Source: Desulfobacteraceae bacterium (lineage in GTDB: Bacteria; Desulfobacterota; Desulfobacteria; Desulfobacterales; Desulfosarcinaceae). Taken from it: a stretch of 64,000 nucleotides of DNA. The notes beneath the pieces were generated by a model. The model had not been told where the DNA came from. It saw only the letters and a program-made list of their open reading frames with translations, and did not search any database. Each line of letters starts with the position of its first letter. The stretch's first letter is position 1. Location of the stretch: positions 1-64,000 of the forward strand of contig JAMOUQ010000054.1 in NCBI GenBank assembly GCA_027068085.1, written 5' to 3'. The position numbers were made by a program, and so were the translations under genes. Below, piece after piece: positions 19,291-28,191 of the stretch.

Positions 19291-20442
19291 TTGAAGAGTC
19301 AAAACGGAAAAGTCATGGTGGTTGGAGGTGGTATTGCAGGCCTTACCGCTGCGTGGGAACTTTCCAGGCAGAATATCGGTGTTGAGCTGGTGGAAAAGAG
19401 TTGCTTTCTGGGAGGCCACAGCATCGGGTTCACCTGCAAAGCAACCGACAAATGCCAGCAGTGCGGCGCCTGCAGCGTGGAGGAAATGCTGGCCAACGTC
19501 GTGGACGAACCCTTGATCAATGTCCATCTCAGAACCGAGGTCACAGGCCTGCAAAACGGAGACGGTCTTACCGTCTCTTTGACCAAAAGCGACGCCGGCC
19601 CGGCAGGAGGCGGTATATTAAGGGGGTTTTCCAAGAACAACCGCCCCCTGTACGTTGTCGGCCAAGATGCCGGAGACGACATTCCCGAAGGAGCGGTCAA
19701 AATAACCGAGCTGGGCACCGAAGCCCGGCTCGAGGTGGACGCGGTTATCGTGGCTACCGGCTTCACCCCCTTTGATCCGTCCATCAAGAAGACCTATGGC
19801 TACGGCCAGTGGAAAAACGTGATCACCGGCCTGGAGCTGGAGAGGATTCTGCGGGAAAACAAATCCCTTGTCCGGCCTTCGGACGGAAAGGCACCGCAGA
19901 AGATAGCCTTCATCCAGTGCGTCGGGTCCCGCGACAAGGGCCTCGGGCACCTCTGGTGCTCCCAGGTATGCTGCCCTTACGCCATGCGCATGGCCTCGGT
20001 CATCAAGCATGACAACCCGGAAGCCGACATCACCATGTTCTACATAGATATCCAGAACACGGGCAAAGAATTCCCCATCTTCTACGAAGACGTCAAATCG
20101 TGGCTTAAGTTCGTCAGGGCCATCCCGGTGGACATCTATCAGGTCGAAGACGAGCGCCTCAAGCTCATGCAGCTGGTGGAGGGTCAGGACGCGCCGGCAA
20201 TGGAAGAATTCGATCTGGTAGTTCTGGCGGTGGGCATAACACCCGGGGCCGACACCCCGGATATCGCCAAGCTTTTCAATATCGCCGTCAATGAAGATGG
20301 TTTTCTCGACGGCGGTTCAGCCGCAACCGCAGGTGTATTCGTGGCAGGCACCGCAGCCGGACCGGGAAGCATAATCGACACCATGGCAGGAGCCCAAAAG
20401 ACAGCCTATGAAGCCATGAAGTTTCTGGGGGTGACCAAATGA
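19291..20442 (+). CDS. HdrA/QmoA-like FAD iron-sulfur oxidoreductase
   Basis: 383 residues. It starts at TTG, with AAGGAG eight bases upstream. The N-terminal Rossmann motif is VMVVGGGIAGLTAAWELS. A modified HdrA cysteine motif follows (CKATDKCQQCGAC, about residues 50-62). The HdrA core motif IQCVGSRDKGLGHLWCSQVCC lies mid-protein; a C-terminal FAD loop with GVFVAGTAAGPGSI ends it. It is much shorter than methanogen HdrA (about 650) and close to QmoA in size, with no C-terminal ferredoxin. The next gene supplies ferredoxin clusters. Inferred role: flavin subunit passing electrons to or from MetVF. Confidence 0.85.
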   Translation: MKSQNGKVMVVGGGIAGLTAAWELSRQNIGVELVEKSCFLGGHSIGFTCKATDKCQQCGACSVEEMLANVVDEPLINVHLRTEVTGLQNGDGLTVSLTKSDAGPAGGGILRGFSKNNRPLYVVGQDAGDDIPEGAVKITELGTEARLEVDAVIVATGFTPFDPSIKKTYGYGQWKNVITGLELERILRENKSLVRPSDGKAPQKIAFIQCVGSRDKGLGHLWCSQVCCPYAMRMASVIKHDNPEADITMFYIDIQNTGKEFPIFYEDVKSWLKFVRAIPVDIYQVEDERLKLMQLVEGQDAPAMEEFDLVVLAVGITPGADTPDIAKLFNIAVNEDGFLDGGSAATAGVFVAGTAAGPGSIIDTMAGAQKTAYEAMKFLGVTK

Positions 20443-21968
20443 CAGCAGAAAAAAGCAGCAACACCATCGAGATAAGCATCAATACCGATGTCCTGGTTAT
20501 CGGCACCGGTGCTGCCGGCGCGGAAGCGGCCGAGGTTATTTCCGCCCAGGGATACAAGGTGGCCGTGGCGGGCGACGGCGGGCAGGATATTGCCCAATCC
20601 GGCCGGGCCGAATTGATCGAGGGCGCCCATATCCGGGATTTTGCCGGAGTGGCCGGGGATTTCCGCGCCTGTTTCGTAAAAGACGGGCAAAGACTGGAAC
20701 GCAATTTCGGGGCGGTCGTGATCGCGCCCGGCCGCAATGTCCGGCCCCAGGCCGAGCCTTTCGGACTCAGCCTCGGAGAAAGGGTGATCACCCTTGGCGA
20801 ACTGGAAAAGATACTGGCAGACGGCAACGCCCGGTCCAAGCTCGGAGGAGCCGCGGTGGCCCTGCTCTTGAACCTGACCTGGGAGGGAGACCCGCAGTAC
20901 ACGGCCCGGGTCCTGGAAGCTTCCCTTGCCATCCAGCAGCTCGAAGGCGCCACGGCCAGTATTTACGCCGGCAACGTCAAGGTGGCCGCCCCCGGCCTGG
21001 AAAGAAAGTTCACCTACGTTCGCGAACAGGGGGTGGTCTGCTTCAAGCCCATGGAAAAACCGTCCATCGAGCAGACCGGAGACAAAATCAGGATAACCAC
21101 CCTGGATTCCATCCTGCGCAAGACCCTGGTGGCCGAATACGATTACCTGGTGGTGGAAGAAAAAGCCGAACCCAGCGACCGGGATCTGGACCTTGCCTAC
21201 AGCCTGAGACTGGACACCGACCTGGAAGGTTTTCTGCCGAGCAACAATGTTCACCGTTTTCCGGTCAACTCGAACCGGGAAGGAATCTACATTGCCGCGC
21301 CCGGCCTGGGGGCCAACATAGCTCTGAGGATCAAGGAGCTTTTCGGAGACGGTGTAAAGAGCGTGCCGGCCGACCGGGCGGTGGTGGATCCTGAAAAATG
21401 CACCATTTGCCTGACCTGCTATCGCTGCTGCCCCCACGGCGCGATCTTCTGGCAGGACGGGGTGGCGGCCATATCGCCCCTTGCCTGCCAGGGCTGCGGA
21501 ATATGCGCCAGTGAATGTCCCATGGACGCAATTCAGATCGGCGGTTTCAACGACAAGGACCTGCGCCGGCAGGTACGGGAAGCAGTGGCCGCAACACAGA
21601 AGCCGGCCATCGTGGCCTTTTGCTGCCAGAATTCGGCCCTGGAGGCAGGCCGGGCGGCCGCCGAGTTCGGCATGGACCTGCCCGCCGGGCTCAAGCTGAT
21701 CAAGGTGCCCTGCGCCGGCAAGGTGGACGTTGAATTCATCATGCAGGCCTTTGTCGATGGCGCCGACGGGGTGATGGTGGCAGCCTGTCACGAGGGCAAC
21801 TGCAAGGCCGAAAGGGGCAATCTCTTCGCCCGCTGGCGGGTGAACGAGATCCGCAAGCGTCTCGAAGCCCTGGGCATCGACAAGCAAAGGCTCCTTTTCA
21901 CCACCTTTGCCTCCAACATGGCCAAGGGCTTTGCCGAAACGGCCGCGCAGTTCGCAGGCAGTCTCTGA
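20439..21968 (+). CDS. QmoB-like flavoprotein with 2x[4Fe-4S] and C-terminal MvhD domain
   Basis: 509 residues. The N-terminal half is an HdrA-like FAD domain (VLVIGTGAAGAEAAEVIS). Two [4Fe-4S] motifs follow at about 310-355 (CTICLTCYRCCP and CQGCGICASECP). The last 130 residues are an MvhD domain with FCCQNS, VPCAGKVD and ACHEGNC, the usual [2Fe-2S] cysteines. Its ATG overlaps the previous stop by four bases. The order resembles QmoB, but it is smaller and sits with metVF rather than apr/qmo. Inferred role: electron wire or bifurcation partner of methylene-THF reductase. Confidence 0.85.
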   Translation: MTAEKSSNTIEISINTDVLVIGTGAAGAEAAEVISAQGYKVAVAGDGGQDIAQSGRAELIEGAHIRDFAGVAGDFRACFVKDGQRLERNFGAVVIAPGRNVRPQAEPFGLSLGERVITLGELEKILADGNARSKLGGAAVALLLNLTWEGDPQYTARVLEASLAIQQLEGATASIYAGNVKVAAPGLERKFTYVREQGVVCFKPMEKPSIEQTGDKIRITTLDSILRKTLVAEYDYLVVEEKAEPSDRDLDLAYSLRLDTDLEGFLPSNNVHRFPVNSNREGIYIAAPGLGANIALRIKELFGDGVKSVPADRAVVDPEKCTICLTCYRCCPHGAIFWQDGVAAISPLACQGCGICASECPMDAIQIGGFNDKDLRRQVREAVAATQKPAIVAFCCQNSALEAGRAAAEFGMDLPAGLKLIKVPCAGKVDVEFIMQAFVDGADGVMVAACHEGNCKAERGNLFARWRVNEIRKRLEALGIDKQRLLFTTFASNMAKGFAETAAQFAGSL

Positions 21969-21973
21969 TGATT

Positions 21974-22010
21974 AAAAAAGAGGAAGGGGCCGCGGGTCCC
22001 TTCCTCTTTT
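21974..22010. terminator. Bidirectional Rho-independent terminator
   Basis: AAAAGAGGAAGGG pairs with CCCTTCCTCTTTT (13 bp, nine-base loop), giving a T-run on both strands. It separates the metV operon from the convergent racemase gene. Confidence 0.85.
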
Positions 22011-22059
22011 CAGCCTGTCCGGAACCTGGCGGCGCCGCTACGGGGCAGATCCATCCGGA

Positions 22060-22749
22060 CTATGCCAGGGCCTGCTTCAGGGCCGCCCGGGCCAGCAGCC
22101 GAGTCGAGTCCAGCACCGGCAGGGGGCAGTCTTCAGGGTCCACCAGGAGGGGAATCTCGGTACAGCCGAGGATGACGGCATCACAGCCGGCCTGCCTCAG
22201 CTTCCGGATCACCTCGTTGAAATACAGCCGCGATTTTTCGGTAAAGACCCCTTTTACCAGCTCGTCGAAAATTATGGAATCAATCCTGGCGCGGTCGTCT
22301 TGGCCGGGAATCGCCCATTGCAGCCCGAAGCTTTCCAGGACTTCCGGATAGACCGGGCCTGTCATCAGGTACTTCGTTCCGGTGATGCCCAGCTTGCCAA
22401 AGCCGGCCTTTTTTGCCTTGCGGGCGACTGCCTCGGCAATGTGCAGCCAGGGTATGGGTGATTTTTCAACCACATGCTCGAAGGCCTGGTGAATGGTATT
22501 GTCAGGACAGACGGCCAGCTCCGCCCCTGCCCGGGCCAGTTTTGAGACCGAAGAGAGCATAAGCCCGGCAACGGCCTCCCAGTTGCCGGCCACGATATGC
22601 TCCATGTACCCTCCCAAAGGATGGGTGTGCATGGAAATCTCGGGATGCATGTGCCGGCCCATCAGCTCCGGGGCCTCGGCGCATATGGTCCGGTAGCACA
22701 GGGCCGCGCCTTCGGCACTGCATGCCACTATGGCTATATGCTTCGACAT
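22060..22749 (-). CDS. Aspartate/glutamate racemase family protein
   Basis: 229 residues from the ATG at 22749. IAIVACSAEGAALCYRTI, AVCPDNTIHQAFE and CDAVILGCTEIPLLV are typical of the Asp/Glu racemase fold. The second catalytic Cys is in LGCTE. In the N-terminal half the usual active-site Cys position reads VCPDNT. By family it interconverts L- and D-aspartate or a related acid. A longer in-frame reading to 22920 lacks conserved sequence and a ribosome site. AAGGGA lies about 10 bases before the chosen start. Confidence 0.85.
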   Translation of the reverse strand: MSKHIAIVACSAEGAALCYRTICAEAPELMGRHMHPEISMHTHPLGGYMEHIVAGNWEAVAGLMLSSVSKLARAGAELAVCPDNTIHQAFEHVVEKSPIPWLHIAEAVARKAKKAGFGKLGITGTKYLMTGPVYPEVLESFGLQWAIPGQDDRARIDSIIFDELVKGVFTEKSRLYFNEVIRKLRQAGCDAVILGCTEIPLLVDPEDCPLPVLDSTRLLARAALKQALA

Positions 22750-22838
22750 GACTGATTCTTCCCTTACCAGACAGGCCCGGTTTTGGAAACAATAAACAGG
22801 CCCTCCGGCCATGGACTTTGATAACGGGTTGGGATTGG

Positions 22839-23930
22839 ATGGCGATGACCGCGGACATATCTTTGCTTGCAGAACGTTTCCGGTACGAAATGGAAAACCT
22901 GCCATACGTCTGTGCCGCAAGGGAGGGTATCGGCGGAAGGATCAAGGCCGAACCGGAGCATTTCCGGGTGGAAGAAATCTTGCCATACGGAGCCTGCGGT
23001 CAGGGCGAACACGTGTACGTCACCGTAAGGCGCAAGGGCTACAACAGCCCGGATGTCGCCCGCCGGCTGGCCCGGGCCGCCGGCATTGGGGCCTCCAAGG
23101 TCGGTTTCGGCGGCCGCAAGGACAAAAACGCCCTTACGACCCAGACATTCTCCCTGGCGGTGGGACAAAAAACGGCCGCCGCGACGGTGGAAAAGAAGCT
23201 GGCCGGACTGCCTTTCGAGATTCTTGCCGTCGACCGCCATACCAATAAAATAAAGACCGGCCATGTGGCCGCCAACCGCTTCCGGATCCTTTTGAGCGGC
23301 GTCGAAAGCGCGTCCCTGCCGGAGGCCCGGGAAATCGCCGCCATCCTGGTCGTAAAAGGGGTGCCCAACTTTTACGGCCCCCAGCGTTTCGGCCGCAACG
23401 GGGCCAACATCGAACGGGCCCTGAAGCTGGCCCTGGGCGGCCCGGCGGGCCGCCGGCCGGACCGCTTCATGGTTTCCGTATTTCAGTCCCTGCTTTTCAA
23501 CAGCTGCCTGACACTCCGCCACCGGCAGGGCGACCTGTTCAGCATGCTGGAAGGCGACGTGGCCCGCAAGACCGATACCGGCGGCATCTTCGTGGTTCAG
23601 GACGCGGCCGAGGCCAACCAGAGGTTCCGGCAACACAAAATCGTCTACACCGGACCGATCTACGGCCACAAGATGCTGGCGGCCCGGCGGGCCGCCGGCA
23701 GGCTGGAGGCAAAGATCCTGGAAGCGGCCGGGATAGCGGCACAGGATTTCAAACGCCTGCGGGCCCGCGGATCAAGGCGGCCGGCGATAATATTTCCGGA
23801 AACAATCGATATCCGCCCGGACCCCGGCGGGCTCCTGTTCGAGTTTACCCTGCCGTCCGGGGCCTACGCCACGGTGGTGATGCGCGAATTCACACGTCCT
23901 AAAAATTTGACCGCGGCTGACCACATATGA
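22839..23930 (+). CDS. truD: tRNA pseudouridine synthase D
   Basis: About 363 residues from the ATG at 22839. IKAEPEHFRVEEILPY opens the conserved core. FGGRKDKNALTTQTFSL contains the catalytic Asp. NFYGPQRFGRNGAN and SVFQSLLFNSCL are TruD-specific. By family it forms pseudouridine 13 in tRNA(Glu). The ribosome site is weak; other in-frame starts (TTG 22818, ATG 22845, ATG 22890) are possible. It is divergent from the racemase gene. Confidence 0.94.
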   Translation: MAMTADISLLAERFRYEMENLPYVCAAREGIGGRIKAEPEHFRVEEILPYGACGQGEHVYVTVRRKGYNSPDVARRLARAAGIGASKVGFGGRKDKNALTTQTFSLAVGQKTAAATVEKKLAGLPFEILAVDRHTNKIKTGHVAANRFRILLSGVESASLPEAREIAAILVVKGVPNFYGPQRFGRNGANIERALKLALGGPAGRRPDRFMVSVFQSLLFNSCLTLRHRQGDLFSMLEGDVARKTDTGGIFVVQDAAEANQRFRQHKIVYTGPIYGHKMLAARRAAGRLEAKILEAAGIAAQDFKRLRARGSRRPAIIFPETIDIRPDPGGLLFEFTLPSGAYATVVMREFTRPKNLTAADHI

Positions 23931-24101
23931 TATTTTGAGAATCATCTGGGAAGTCCTCTCATCCAGACAGTCCTTCCTCCGGCAGCCCGAGGCGGCCGGA
24001 AGACTGAATCCGGCAAGACCCGGCGCCGGCACGGAAACGAATCTTTCAACATAGAGTTTCGCGCACCTTTTTGAGACCCAAAACCAGGAAGGAGTATCAG
24101 T

Positions 24102-25019
24102 ATGCTTGCCCCCCGGCCCCTGCCCGAAATCGACTGGAACACCATCATTCCGCCTTACGATGATCATCCTTTCTTCCGGGACTGCGAAAAAGCGCCTTTC
24201 CGGCCAAAAGCAGTCGTTTTCGACATGGTCAATGCCTGGTGGCTCTGCGAGGCGGCCACCCTGGCCTACAGCGAACCGGAACTCGCCAAGGCCAGGTTCG
24301 CCGCGGCAGGCCTTGCCGATGTCGATTTCTTCAGCGGCCCCAGCACCCAGTGCTATCTGGCGGCCGGCACCAGCTTCGCCATCCTGGCCTTCAGGGGAAC
24401 CGAGACCGGAAAGCGTCAAAACCGGGACGATTACGCCAACATAGTCGCCGACATCAGAGCAGATTTCGACATCCGCCTCAAGCAATCCGGTCAGGGCGGC
24501 AAAGTCCACCGCGGCTTTCTGGAGGCCCTGGACGAGGTCTGGGCCCCCCTTGTCAGGAAGCTGGAAGAGGTCGCCGCCAGGGGGCTGAAGCTCTGGATGT
24601 GCGGCCACAGCCTGGGAGCCGCCCTGGCAACCCTGGCGGCCGACCGTTTCGGAAACGTGAGCGGCCTTTATACCTTCGGCTCTCCCCGGGTGGGCGACGA
24701 ATCCTTCAAACGCGATTTTTTCATCCCGACCTACCGTTTCGTAAACAACAACGACATCGTGACCCAGGTGCCTCCGCCACCTTACCGCCATGTAGGCCAG
24801 CTGCGCTACATCGATCACCAGGGCCTGGTGCATGACGACAGCGACCGCTGGCACCGCTGGATAGACAGTATTCAGGGGCACTTTCAGACTGCCTTCAACG
24901 CCGTCGGCAAGCTGCGCAAAGGCTTCAAGGTGCTGGTACCCGACGGATTGAAAGATCACGCCCCCACCCTGTACGCAACCTGCATCTGGAACAACCTGGT
25001 ACGGACCATGGCGTCCTGA
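24102..25019 (+). CDS. Class 3 lipase family alpha/beta hydrolase
   Basis: 305 residues. The nucleophile elbow is MCGHSLGAALATLAA. The oxyanion region reads ILAFRGTET, and YTFGSPRVGDESF then NNNDIVTQVP and a downstream His (LRYIDHQG) complete a Ser-Asp-His triad. No clear signal peptide is present, so it is probably cytoplasmic. AAGGAG lies eight bases before the ATG. The partner gene follows 25 bases later. Substrate unknown. Confidence 0.88.
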   Translation: MLAPRPLPEIDWNTIIPPYDDHPFFRDCEKAPFRPKAVVFDMVNAWWLCEAATLAYSEPELAKARFAAAGLADVDFFSGPSTQCYLAAGTSFAILAFRGTETGKRQNRDDYANIVADIRADFDIRLKQSGQGGKVHRGFLEALDEVWAPLVRKLEEVAARGLKLWMCGHSLGAALATLAADRFGNVSGLYTFGSPRVGDESFKRDFFIPTYRFVNNNDIVTQVPPPPYRHVGQLRYIDHQGLVHDDSDRWHRWIDSIQGHFQTAFNAVGKLRKGFKVLVPDGLKDHAPTLYATCIWNNLVRTMAS

Positions 25020-25044
25020 AATCATTCCAAGGAAGGGAGGAAAC

Positions 25045-26091
25045 ATGCAAATCGACATGCATTTTTACGGACTTTACGCCCTGGCAAGAGCCGCCGGTAT
25101 CAGGCCCGATCCGGCCCTGGTGATAGCCACGGCTTCCCAGTTCGTCGACGAAGCCATCGACGACGAAGCCATAGTGCTTGCCGACCAGAACGCCGTCGTG
25201 CCGACCATGACCTCCCACAAGCCTCTGGACTGGCAGAACTGCCTGCCCGGAGACCAGTGGAAGGTCTGGGTGCCGTTTCACTTTCTGCCCGGAAACCAGC
25301 CCGAAGGGGGAAGCTTTACGGAAAAGATGGTCTGCCGTAAAAACAGCGCCCCGGCCCGCCGGATGCTGGAAAACGCCCTTTCCATGGCCGATCAGCCCCT
25401 GGGGCCGTTGATGATCGGCATTGCCTGCCATGTCTATGCCGACACTTTCGCCCATTACGGATTCATAGGGCTCCGGCGGGACTGGAACCGGGTCCGCAAC
25501 GACACGGTGGAGATAAAAGTCCGATCCAGAAAAATAATAGATTATATCGAAGCCAAGTTCGAAGACTTCAAGGCCCGGCTCATCGGCAGCGCCGGCGAGG
25601 TGATGCCGGTGGGTCACGCCGCGGTGGCCACGTATCCCGACAGGCCCTACCTGGTCTGGCGTTACGCCCACGAAAACGGCCTGGTGGTACAACGGGACAA
25701 CCCCGCCGATTACCTGGAGGCCGGCCGGAAACTGTTCGATTTCTTCGCGCGCCTGTGTCAGGGACACGGCCAATACGGCCGCAGCCGGCCCGTGAAATGG
25801 TCCGATATCAAAAATGAGCTCAAAAAGATAATAACCAAAGAGGCCGACAAGAAAAACAGAATCAAGGCCTGGAAAAAAGCCATCAGCGCCGGAAAACTCT
25901 TTTCCCCCACGGCAAAAGACAAGGCCTTGCGGTACGACCCGCGCCTGTTCAAATCGGCCAGCGTTTCGTATTACTTTGCCGACCACGGCCGGCTCGATGG
26001 CTGCCAGGGCTATCTTTTTCATCAGGCGGCCTGGAAACACCGCAATTTCGTTCTGCACAAACTGTTGCCGGAATACGCAATAGTGGCCTGA
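25045..26091 (+). CDS. DUF6765-like protein, probable metal-dependent hydrolase fold
   Basis: 348 residues. MQIDMHFYGLYALARAAG and the His/Asp-rich helix ACHVYADTFAHYGF resemble DUF6765 and, more loosely, zinc-dependent phospholipase C-like helical enzymes. This is pattern recognition, not proof. No signal peptide or membrane segment is seen. The ribosome site GGGAGG is good. It follows the lipase gene closely, so the two may act on the same lipid. It is convergent with the PilZ gene, 15 bases away. Confidence 0.6.
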   Translation: MQIDMHFYGLYALARAAGIRPDPALVIATASQFVDEAIDDEAIVLADQNAVVPTMTSHKPLDWQNCLPGDQWKVWVPFHFLPGNQPEGGSFTEKMVCRKNSAPARRMLENALSMADQPLGPLMIGIACHVYADTFAHYGFIGLRRDWNRVRNDTVEIKVRSRKIIDYIEAKFEDFKARLIGSAGEVMPVGHAAVATYPDRPYLVWRYAHENGLVVQRDNPADYLEAGRKLFDFFARLCQGHGQYGRSRPVKWSDIKNELKKIITKEADKKNRIKAWKKAISAGKLFSPTAKDKALRYDPRLFKSASVSYYFADHGRLDGCQGYLFHQAAWKHRNFVLHKLLPEYAIVA

Positions 26092-26106
26092 AAAGAACCG
26101 TGAGCG

Positions 26107-26607
26107 TCATGCTCTGGCGACGAATTTTTTCTCTGCCAAAACGACCGGGTAGGGTATGGGGTCGCGCAGGCAGATGGCGACCTCGTCACCCTGGCGGCGG
26201 ATGACGGTTCCTTTGACATCGATCACCCGGCCGCACAGAAGCCTGATCCGCCCCTTTATGCGGCGTCTGATTTTAACGGGAGGATAAACGCGAAAGCGCA
26301 CGCCCCGTTCCGACAGGTCCTGGACTTCGAAACGCCGCTTGCCGGTTTCAAGATAAGGCCGGGGTCCCAGGATATAGGAGACGCGGATGTCACGGCGTTT
26401 GATAGTGCCCCGGCGCCGGCCGTCATCCTGCTCGGCCTCCGGGAAATGATGATGGAAAAGAAGGGCAAGCAGGTTGACAAAGGCGATGATCATCAATAGA
26501 AACAATCCGGCCGTGGCCAAAGGTTCCATGGAAGAGCCGCCGGTAAAAAAAATGGCCAGCACTATGGCAAATTGAATCAGGTTGGCGACAACGGCGAGGA
26601 TTCGCAT
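26107..26607 (-). CDS. PilZ-domain membrane protein
   Basis: About 166 residues from the ATG at 26607; an ATG at 26634 would add nine. Two membrane helices fill about residues 3-55. The PilZ domain follows: the KRRDIR arginines, then LSERGVRFRV in place of the usual D/NxSxxG motif, and a beta-barrel ending VIRRQGDEVAICL. By family it binds cyclic di-GMP. The altered second motif (LSERG) makes binding less certain. Confidence 0.72.
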   Translation of the reverse strand: MRILAVVANLIQFAIVLAIFFTGGSSMEPLATAGLFLLMIIAFVNLLALLFHHHFPEAEQDDGRRRGTIKRRDIRVSYILGPRPYLETGKRRFEVQDLSERGVRFRVYPPVKIRRRIKGRIRLLCGRVIDVKGTVIRRQGDEVAICLRDPIPYPVVLAEKKFVARA

Positions 26608-26783
26608 TTTGGCTCTCTCGACATACAGACACATTCAGGGTGCAGGTGATTTGCAGGGGCCAGGCCGGCCTTCAGGCTGCCGGGCCTGACAGGCCCGGAC
26701 AGTCGGCTTACCGGTTTTTGTAACATGATCCGTTCCCGGCATCAAGACGCCCGGGACAGACGGCAGCCCGGAGGCAATCTAAA

Positions 26784-27209
26784 ATGGGAGAACAGGTCAA
26801 GGATTTCTGGCAGGAACATTCCCTCAAATTTCTGGAAATGGCTTTCCGTACCGACCGCCAGGAAAGAATCGCCCGGCCTGACGGCTACGGGAAAAATACG
26901 GGCCAGTGCGGTGACACGGTGGAATTTTTCCTGACCATCAAGGGCGATATGCTCGAAAACATATCCTTTGAAATCAACGGATGCATGCATACCAACGCCT
27001 GCGCCAACGCCCTGGCCCATCTTGCCGAGGGACTGCCCCTTGAAAAGGCCTGGGAAATTACCCCCCAGCAAATAGCCGAATTTCTGGAAACCCTTCCCGA
27101 TGACCATTTCCATTGCGCCGAGCTTGCGGTAGGTGCATTTTACCTTGCCCTTGCCGATGCCAAGCAAAAAAGCAGGCAGAGCTGGAAAAAAGTCTACGGC
27201 AGGCCCTGA
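26784..27209 (+). CDS. NifU/IscU-like iron-sulfur scaffold protein
   Basis: 141 residues. The three ligand regions are GQCGDTVEFFL, INGCMHTNACANALA and HFHCAELAVGAF, matching the IscU/NifU N-terminal fold with conserved cysteines. The gene stands alone, without nifS/iscS nearby. By family it holds nascent Fe-S clusters; many Desulfobacterota carry such short NifU-like proteins with unproven roles. The upstream ribosome site GGAGG lies a little far from the ATG. Confidence 0.8.
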   Translation: MGEQVKDFWQEHSLKFLEMAFRTDRQERIARPDGYGKNTGQCGDTVEFFLTIKGDMLENISFEINGCMHTNACANALAHLAEGLPLEKAWEITPQQIAEFLETLPDDHFHCAELAVGAFYLALADAKQKSRQSWKKVYGRP

Positions 27210-27340
27210 CGGCTCCGAAAAAAACGCCATGCCGGCGACGTATCCGGCCGGCGGCGGCGTAGTGCGGCCCCCTGTCGGGCAGGGACAACCGGGGCAACTT
27301 CCCATCTGCATACGGCACCGGTCCGGCCGTCCATCTTGCC

Positions 27341-27369
27341 TTGACATGGCAGCTCATCTCTACTATAGG
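27341..27369 (+). promoter_or_regulatory. Putative sigma-70 promoter of the rsbRD-like/dsrMKJOP region
   Basis: TTGACA, a 17-base spacer, then TATAGG. It lies about 125 bases upstream of the RsbRD-like gene. A perfect TATAAT also occurs at 27412-27417, with a poor -35, and may be a second start. Confidence 0.5.
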
Positions 27370-27492
27370 TGTTGACTTGAATTTCGTCAGAAAGCTGCAG
27401 AACTTACTAGGTATAATGGACAGGGGGACGGAAGCGGACCCAGGCCGCTTTCAGCAGGTTGGACAGAGAAGTTTATCGGGATCGGCGCTCTG

Positions 27493-28014
27493 ATGACGCT
27501 ATACTCATGCTTGAACAAGGACAAGACGGCCATTGTCGATCAGTGGTTCGAAAAAGTGGTGTCCACCTATCCCGAGGATACCGCCAGATTTCTCAAAAGC
27601 CAGAAGGATCCTTTCGCCAATCCCGTGGGCCAAACCACCATCGCCGGGCTGGCAGCCCTTTTCGACCTGATTCTGGAAGGAATCGATCGGCAAGCGGCCA
27701 TATCCTTTCTTGACCCCATCATCCGCATCCGTGCCGTCCAGAAATTCACTCCCACCCGGGCAACCAGGTTTATCCTGGATTTGAAGCCCATCATCCGTAA
27801 GATTGTGCAACAACGGTTATCCGTTGCAGATAGCATGCAGGAATTACTGGCGTTGGAGGACCGGATAGACGAGTTGGCCCTGCTGGCGTTCGACATCTTC
27901 ATGAGTTGCCGCGAGAAGGTGTTTGAGCTTAAGGCCAACGAAATGCGCAACCGGACGTACCGGGCCTTTGCCAGAGCTGGTTTGATCGCCGAGTCCGCGG
28001 ACAATCCGTCGTGA
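27493..28014 (+). CDS. RsbRD N-terminal domain-like protein upstream of dsrMKJOP
   Basis: 173 residues, all helical in appearance. MTLYSCLNKDKTAIVDQWFE, YPEDTARFLKSQKDPFANPVG and the later helices match the RsbRD N-terminal (PF14361-like) globin-related sensor fold. No STAS domain follows. This small protein commonly precedes dsrMKJOP in sulfate reducers. Its role is not established; a sensor or regulator is a guess. The ribosome site is weak. A gap of 177 bases separates it from dsrM. Confidence 0.75.
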   Translation: MTLYSCLNKDKTAIVDQWFEKVVSTYPEDTARFLKSQKDPFANPVGQTTIAGLAALFDLILEGIDRQAAISFLDPIIRIRAVQKFTPTRATRFILDLKPIIRKIVQQRLSVADSMQELLALEDRIDELALLAFDIFMSCREKVFELKANEMRNRTYRAFARAGLIAESADNPS

Positions 28015-28191
28015 CTCAACCTTGTCCTTTATTATTCATTAAATAGTCCCGGGTTGGCGCAACCCCGGTGTCCGCCGCTGTCGGCAACCACCGGCCGGAT
28101 GTCCGACACGCCGATCCCAACCGGCCGGCAGGCAACACGGGGGGCGCGGGGCGGAAATTTTACCCGGGACTGGCAAGTGAGGTGCAGGTAG

